In this document: in pieces, positions 57,766-64,000 of the stretch
Layout: each line of letters starts with the position of its first letter
Position numbering within the stretch: the first letter of the stretch is position 1
NCBI GenBank assembly: GCA_023374045.1
Contig: CM041778.1
Span: 369,246,831 to 369,310,830 of the forward strand
Source: Limonium bicolor
Taxonomy: Eukaryota; Streptophyta; Magnoliopsida; Caryophyllales; Plumbaginaceae
Direction of reading: 5' to 3'
Length of the DNA stretch: 64,000 nt
Notes under the pieces: model-generated
The model's input: only the letters and a program-made list of their open reading frames with translations
What the model was told of the DNA's origin: nothing
Databases searched by the model: none
Made by a program: the position numbers and the translations under genes

Positions 57766-60700
57766 TTAAGTCTTGACGTCAGGCTGTTGCAGACCCAGCT
57801 GAGGAAGAAGGCTGCGATATGCTTTGCCGGTCAGGGGCTTGGTGAGTACATCGGCTAATTGGCTCGAGCTGGGCACGTGTTGGATGTTGATGAGGCCTTG
57901 CTGGATGCTGTTGCGGACATAATGGCAGTCGATCTCGATATGCTTAGTCCTCTCATGTGAGACGGGATTCTTGGCAATGTAGATCGCTGCTTGATTATCG
58001 CACCGCAGAGGAATTGGTTGGATGCCGTCAACACCTAACTCAGACAGCAGCCGGGTGAGCCAGCTCAGTTCTGCAGAAACGTGTCGCATGGCTCTATATT
58101 CCGCTTCAGCGGATGAAAGTGAAACTGTCAGTTGCTTCTTGGACTTCCAACTCAAAGGAGAACCGCCAAGAATGATATAATACCCTGATATCGACCTCCG
58201 TGTTGTAGGGCATGATGCCCAATCTGAGTCACAAAAAGCCAATAAAGAGTAATTAGTGTGATTATTAAAGTGCAGACCATATCCTAAAGTACCTTTTATA
58301 TAAGATAAAGCATGGAGGGCAGCCTCATAGTGTGCATCAGTAGGCCGCTGCATGAATTGGCTTAAGTGTTGAACGGTAAAAGCAATATCAGGACGAGTGT
58401 TTGAAAGAAAGTTCAACTTCCCTATCAGCTTGCGGTAAGGAGTGGGGTCCGGTAGAAGCTCTCCCGTGTCCTGCTGTAGGTGATGATTAAGCTGCAATGG
58501 AGAAACAACTGAACGAACATTTTGCATATTATAGTCAAGCAATATTTGGTTAGCAAAACTGCGCTGAGTCATAATCAAACCTGTCTTAGTTGGCAGAAAT
58601 TCCATGCCAAGGAAGTGATGTATTCTTCCTAGATCTTTAATTTGAAAGGTTTTATGCAGTTGGTCCTTTAAGAAGTCTATTTCTCTTTTATCATTTCCTA
58701 TGACTAATAGGTCATCGACATAAACACCTAGATATGTATGCCGATCTCCTATGTTTTTGGTAAAAAGAGAGTAGTCATTCAAGGATTGGTTATATCCTAA
58801 GGTTTCTAGAAATTTCTTTAGTTTATCAAACCATTGCCTCGAAGCTTGCTTGAGGCCATATAGAGACTTGTGGAGTTTACAAGCCTTGTTATTACCTTGG
58901 ACGGAGAGACCCGGTGGTATTTGCATGTAGACATTTTCGTGCAAGTCTCCGTGTAAAAAGGCGTTGTTGACGTCCATTTGATCTAGTATCCACCCTCTTT
59001 TAATGGCAAGAATGATCAAGGCTCTAATTGTAGTGAGTTTGACTACAGGGGAGAAGGTTTCCTCGTAGTCAATGCCGTATTTTTGGGTAAAACCTCGAAC
59101 TACTAGTCGTGCCTTGTGGCGCTCAAGGGTTCCATCAGCTTTTAGTTTCGTTTTGAAAACCCATTTGCAAGAGATTGGTTTCTTTCCCTTGGGAAGGTCA
59201 ACAATGGACCAGGTATCATTTCTTTTTAGAGCTTCGAATTCGTTTTTCATGGCTTGCACCCAATGGGGGTGTTTTATAGCTTCAGCATAAGATGTGGGTT
59301 CTTGTAAAGTAATAACCTTGGAATAGGTATCTGTGTTCCCTAGAGAGCAGAGGATGAGACTTGTAGAAGGTGTGACATTTGTCAAGGTAAGGGAAAAGGA
59401 TGTTTCATGATTTTGTGGTGGAGAATAGATGGAGTGATGAAGCCTTTGGGTGAGTATGTTTGTGAATGGGTCTGTTTGTTCTATGGAGGTGTGACAAACA
59501 TAGTCGCGAAACTTCTCTGGTAGTTTGTGAATTCTAGAAGATCTTCGGGGTTGTGTCTCTAGAGCTTGGTCTTCTGTGGCAGCTTGAGAAGATGAGGAAG
59601 CTGGGTCTTGTGTGGCAGCTTGAGGAGAAGAGGATATATGTGTATTTTCTATGTCCGAAGGGAGAAGACCCCCTGGGGAAGTATTTGGGTAAGAGACTTG
59701 GTCAGTATCATGGATTGTGTAACGAGAAGGAGATAGTGGAGGTGAGTTTTCTGGAGTTTCAGCTTGTGTAGTACTTGCACCCCCTTGCAAACATTCCTTA
59801 AGGTATGTCTTTGGAGGTGCTTGAATTTTCTGGGATGAGGTTTCTGTATGCACAGAAAAATTTGGTGGGTCATTATCAAAAATGGGGGTTTCTAGAGACT
59901 CAAAGGGGTCATTGGAGGTATTATGCCAAACATGTTTCCACTCGCTGTCTCTAAGTGGGAAAACTGTCTCGAAGAAGGTGACATCCCTGCTTACGTGGAT
60001 TTTTTCTGTATCGATGTGGAGCAGGATGTAGCCCTTCGTGTTTTTACAATTGCCAAGATAGATGGATGCATTCGATCTAGGATCGAGTTTGGATCTGTTG
60101 GGCTGTATGTTAGTGAAGTAGCATAAGCAACCAAAGACACGAAGATCTGCGTAATTTGGTTGGCAGTTAAGAAGTATCTCAAGGGGGCTTATGTTATTGA
60201 TGACTTTGGAAGGAATTCTATTTATGATGTAAGTGGCATGCTCAACGCAATAGCCCCAATATTTTGGGTGGAGACCGGATTGGAACAAAAGAGAGCGGGC
60301 TACTTCCATTATGTGCCCTTGTTTCTGCTCAACGATTCCGTTTTGTTGAGGCGTATGGGGACATGTGGTTTGGTGCAGAATTCCCTTTTCATTAAAGAAA
60401 TTTACCCCTTCATTTGATTTCCCGAGTTCTTTAGCGTTGTCGCTCCTAACTATTCTTACCCCCTTTGTGAATTGTCGCTCTACCAAATTTATGAAGTTTT
60501 TGATATGTTGCATAGCATCAGATTTCTGCTTGAGGAGAACAACCCAAGTGGCGCGAGAAAAATCGTCCACTATGGTCAAAAAGTGTTTGTGGCCTTGAAC
60601 TGAAACAGTTCGCATTGGTCCACAAATGTCAAGATGGATTAATTGGAAAATGCTAGTTGTCTTTGTTTCCGAAGAATTGAATTTAATTCGTTTTCCCTTG

Positions 60701-62586
60701 GCTTTGTAACAGACTGTACATGGAAGTATGCCTATGTTTTGATGATCTTGAAGTAGATTTAACTTGGTCAGTTTTTGACTACTTATGTGGCCCAAACGGT
60801 GATGCCAAAGGAAAACATTTTTATTCAAAAAAGAAGTATGTACATTCATTGTGGATGTCATCACACTAGTAGAAACATGTGCAGACTTAGCAAGAAAATT
60901 TTGTAAAGCTAAAGTATCAAGAAAATAGAGGCCATGATGTTGGCTTGCAATCTTTGCTTGTAAACCAGATCTAAAATCCTGCAGATTAACATCATCATGG
61001 CAAAATATTACATTCATGTTCAGATCTCTCAAGAACTTATGAACAGATAGAAGGTTGAACATAAATGATGAAACATACATGACAGATTTTAGTCTCAAGT
61101 TAGCACAGATAACAGCAGTTCCAACACAGTCGACAGATTTCATTTGTCCATCAGGTAATGTGATATCTCTATGCCATTTCATATCATCATCTATGCTACT
61201 CAACATCGATTTATTTCCAGTAATGTGCTCGGAGGCACCAGAATCCAATATCCAGCACAATCTTAATTTATCAGAAATTTTATCGCTTTCAGTGTGCATT
61301 GAATACGTTGGAGTACTTTGAGTGCAAACGATGTTACCTGCGAATTCGCCAAAGACTTTGGCATTGTTGGGTGAATTGTTGTTAGAGGACTGTTTTTGTG
61401 CTCGTTTGTCCAAGAATCCAACAAGCTGCTCCAGTTGCTCAGTGCTCAGACCCGCGACAGGAGATGTTTCACCCGCACTTGCCCTTTTTTGCTTTCGATC
61501 CTCCCCAATTGAAGTGCCAGCGAAGGATGGTGAAGATTGTTGATTCGAGTTCTGTGACTGGTCATTCGGAAACCCTATTATCCACCAACAATCGGCACGA
61601 GTGTGTCCTAATTTGGCACAGTTCGTGCATTTGGGGAGAGGTTTCTTCCGTGTTGAGCTTGCGCTAGTTCCCATCGATCCTTTCGACGCTGATTTGGGGC
61701 GGCCGTGGGAATTAGGGTTCTTGGATGCGCTGTAGCTAATCTTGCCAGATAGGGCGACCGAATTCTCAGTTTCAAACTTGGAATCTGAATCTTCTCTCTG
61801 TTTCTCATCTTGCGTGAGTAGGGAATATGCCTGCTCCAATGTCGGGAGAGGAGTCATTAGTAATATGCTCCCTTTTGCTTGTTTGAAATTCTCATTCAGA
61901 CCATCCAAGAACTTCATGAGACGGTCTTGAAGCTTCTGCTCCTCTATTTCTTTGGCGACATTGCAGGTACAATTTCCACAAACGCACTTCGGAATCTTTC
62001 TCGCCTCACCCAATCGGTCCCAAAGCCTCTTTAATCTGGCGTAGTAGGAGCTAATAGAATCTTCATTTTGTTACGTCTGGCTGATCTCGCGTTGAATCGA
62101 AAAGATTTCGGGGCCGTTGACGAGATCGTATCTTCTGCACAAGTCGGCCCAAGCATCGTGAGCCGTATTGCAATAAAGGATAGAATCTGTGATATCTTTC
62201 TCCAATGAGTTTATGATCCAAGCGAAAACAGTGTGATTACACCGCTCCCAAAGAGGAAATCGCTCCGAGGTCTTGGGTGGCTGCGCTATCTGCCCTTTTA
62301 CAAAACCAAATTTATTTTTGGCTTTGAGCTGGATAATTGCTGCGCGCTTCCAGTGATCAAATCCTCCTTTGCCCTTGAATTTGCTTCCGAAATTAAGGGT
62401 TGTATGATCAGAAGGATGCAGATAAAACGGGTCTGCCATATCGGTGAGAGCTGTGTTTTCTTGATTCGATGGTGCGTCCGTTTGGCTGCAATCAGAATCG
62501 TCACCGTCTTGATTTACCTTCTCGCATTCTTCTTCAATGATCGTTTCCACTTCCTGCGGTTTCTTGCCTGGGTCTGGTTGCGCCAT
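57766..62586 (-). pseudogene. Copia gag-pol polyprotein gene with one in-frame stop
   Basis: One continuous frame of about 1606 codons from the ATG at 62586, interrupted only by TAA at 62071-62073, codon 172 (context ISQT-stop-QNEDS). Upstream of the stop is the UBN2/gag N-terminus (ERFPLWERCNHTVFAWI). Numbered from the Met at 62013, the rest shows: zinc knuckle C129-x2-C-x4-H-x4-C142; protease DSGA 257-260; integrase zinc part LWHHRLGH with CTVC 432-435; integrase triad D462, D525, E562; RT about 935-1180 with YVDD 1098-1101; RNase H CDSDWA 1261-1266 and SSAEAEYRAM. Gag-protease-integrase-RT order is diagnostic for Ty1-copia. No frameshift over 4.8 kb. Confidence 0.95.
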
Positions 62587-62636
62587 TTGCTTTTGCGGAA
62601 GCTAGGGTTTATTTGAGAGCCTCAGCTCTGATACCA

Positions 62637-62834
62637 TGACAACAGGAAGGTGAAGAAGAAAGACTAAGTATGTTATTTAGTAATACAGAGGTAACGAGAC
62701 TCTGTACTTTGTTATATAATACATGCCTATGCCCCTGTATATATATATGTGCGAGAGAGGGACGGGACGGAGATGTACATACACAGAGTGCACTATAACA
62801 TATACTACATATACATACTATATTATATCTGATA
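62637..62834 (-). repeat. 5' LTR of the copia element
   Basis: Ends TTGTCA on the minus strand, immediately before the PBS. Its outer edge reads TATCAG rather than TGTATCAG, followed by the TSD AATAC at 62835-62839. Confidence 0.9.
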
Positions 62835-62839
62835 AATAC

Positions 62840-63344
62840 TGCTGCTTGCTTCAAGCCAGTGGCAATCAATATGCTACAGCTGAACACCGTCAATCCCCTC
62901 ACACGATTTCAATATTCTTCTGTGTTATTTTCTTTTCTATCTCTTTCAAAAAAAAAGTTCTGGATTCTAATTCTATCTCTTCTGGTGCAGTTTGGCTAGT
63001 TCCAATATATTGGCTAGTTCAGCGACATACTCATCGAGTTCCAATCTCAGTAGGGTGTAGTCTCCTGAAGCGGTGGATTTTCGGCTTAGTAGATGTCACT
63101 TACTGGCTTGCGATTGTTATGATGATTGGAGATCAAATAGATGTGGACTGCATGTTGTTTAAAACGAATGAATTGAAAAGAATTGGGAACTACAAGCTCA
63201 ACTAAACCTTTTTTTCCTGCATCCCTCCAATTATTCATGGCTGTGAGAATACGCTTCTGTTGCTATTGTTTTTCAGCTTATGAGTATATGCGTTTTCCTT
63301 CTCCAAGTGGATTCTTTTTCCTTTTAAGATGTCTGGTTTGATGC
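62840..63344 (+). other. Intergenic between copia and LINE; unassigned exon-like frame
   Basis: A frame from a GGTGCAG acceptor-like site (about 62992) to the stop at 63205 reads WLVPIYWLVQRHTH and further hydrophobic sequence (VDVTYWLAIVMMIGD). It could be a terminal exon of a gene split by the copia insertion, but I recognise no family and no partner exon. Confidence 0.25.
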
Positions 63345-64000
63345 ATTTTTTTTTTTGATCAAGGGGCTTCAATTGTAGCATAGTCACCGGTGAATGGTGT
63401 TAAACAGCAAGGAAAATCCTAGCCAGGGGAAATCAGAGTACAACTATAACCAGAAGGGAGTAAAACAGACACAAACATATCTCAAAACAACTACTCTATC
63501 AGAAACTCATTTGCTGTTACAATTAATTCTTCAAATCTGTAGATGCCATCAGTGTGGAAACAGATCCCCTCCAGTCCCGATTAAATTTGCACCATTCCAA
63601 TATCCCCAACTTTGTTGATTGTGCTACATCATGCCAATTAATTACCGCCTGCTCAAAAATCACCCGGTTTCTGCACTGCCATATATGGTACACAGTGAAC
63701 ATATACGTAGCAGTCCAGTACTTTCTACATCTGCTGTTAGGAGTATGGGAGCACCAGTACTCCAGGCTAGTTTCAATCTCCACGTCAATGGGCAGATTCA
63801 CCCCCACCAAAGTAATAACATATTCCAGAATTTTATAGATTCACTACATCTCAGGAACAAATGGTGCGCTGATTCCGAAGCATGGTTACACAAAGGACAG
63901 ATCAGCTCCGACAGCACTACGAGATTTCTTCCGAATAGCCTATCTCTAGTTGCCAATTTGTTTTGCAACAGAAACCACACAAACAGCTCAATACGAGGCG
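63345..64000 (-). pseudogene. 3' end of a different LINE (zf-RVT region), truncated by window
   Basis: Minus-strand frames 63980-63798 and 63810-63523 together carry the reverse-transcriptase zinc-binding region (CPLCNHASESAHH...C, then YWTATYMFTVYHIWQCRN), with a one-base frame change near 63800. The 3' end is followed by an A run (T run at 63347-63358 on the plus strand), as expected of a LINE tail. Sequence differs from the LINE family at 14129/22703. The 5' part lies beyond 64000. Confidence 0.8.

Larger units (their letters stand above)
57539..62834 (-). mobile_element. Ty1-copia LTR retrotransposon, nearly complete
   Basis: 5.3-kb element on the minus strand: 5' LTR 62637-62834, PBS TGGTATCAGAGC at 62625-62636 (initiator-Met tRNA), gag-pol frame 62586-57766, PPT TTGAGGGGG ending at 57736, 3' LTR 57539-57735. 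The LTRs differ by about one substitution and a few short indels, so insertion is recent. The flanking 5-bp duplication is AATAC. The 5' LTR lacks its first two bases (TG) relative to the 3' LTR. A single in-frame TAA (62071-62073) breaks gag, so the copy is not autonomous as written. Confidence 0.95.

Noticed and set aside
62992..63205. Possible terminal exon with hydrophobic segment
   Set aside because: No family recognised and no upstream partner exon; listed only as an unassigned frame.

Overview
This window is nuclear DNA of a flowering plant, probably a eudicot. It is AT-rich, its genes carry many introns, the two conserved host genes match plant families, and most of the rest is plant-type transposable elements. 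No bacterial, organellar, CRISPR, rRNA or tRNA feature was recognised. Exon borders, target-site duplications (TSDs) and element ends were read by eye and no alignment was run.

Host genes. (1) A seven-exon minus-strand gene at 10621-13634 encodes a conserved plant membrane-anchored protein with a Cys-rich apple/PAN-like C-terminus. (2) A six-exon minus-strand gene at 47471-50239 encodes RPN11, the JAMM deubiquitinase of the 26S proteasome lid. Both are nearly perfect family members but carry single-base losses in short base runs (one in gene 1, three in RPN11). That pattern suggests residual assembly indels, or else decaying copies. (3) A plant-mobile-domain (PMD) gene fragment at 20183-21381 is a pseudogene.

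Layout. 1-5428: long LTR-like DNA of a Ty3/gypsy element, minus orientation. 5429-6274: LTR/PBS remnant. 6280-8595: non-autonomous TRIM/LARD-like LTR element with TSD. 9047-9790: Stowaway remnant and a GTCGAC-centred minisatellite. 10621-13634: host gene 1. 14129-19167: full-length L1-type LINE (minus) with 15-bp TSD and a MITE inside its RT. 19829-21381: ACGGAC-rich hairpin region and PMD pseudogene. 22703-27416: second full-length LINE of the same family with 17-bp TSD, inserted in gypsy LTR-like DNA that ends at 30490. 30514-32520: opposite-facing gypsy LTR with a palindromic minisatellite. 32522-37049: nested Athila/Tat-like 3' regions and LTRs with a Stowaway. 37050-38450: third LINE fragment. 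38457-38690: CACTA-like end. 38715-46805: large PIF/Harbinger DNA transposon with Myb-like and DDE transposase genes, both open, and a 1.9-kb internal tandem array. 47471-50239: RPN11, with a 411-bp foldback MITE in an intron. 50553-57000: MITE-rich intergenic DNA (CACTA-like ends, a 571-bp hAT MITE with perfect 8-bp TSD, a foldback element). 57539-62834: young Ty1-copia element with nearly identical LTRs, one in-frame stop and a 5-bp TSD. 63345-64000: 3' end of another LINE, running off the window.

The most notable system is the Harbinger element. Its two proteins are expected to act together (Myb-like protein as DNA-binding partner, transposase as nuclease), and it carries an alternating A/B higher-order repeat between its left terminus and its genes. 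Also notable are a LINE family with no visible ORF1, and a recurring theme of short palindromic minisatellites inside LTR-type DNA.
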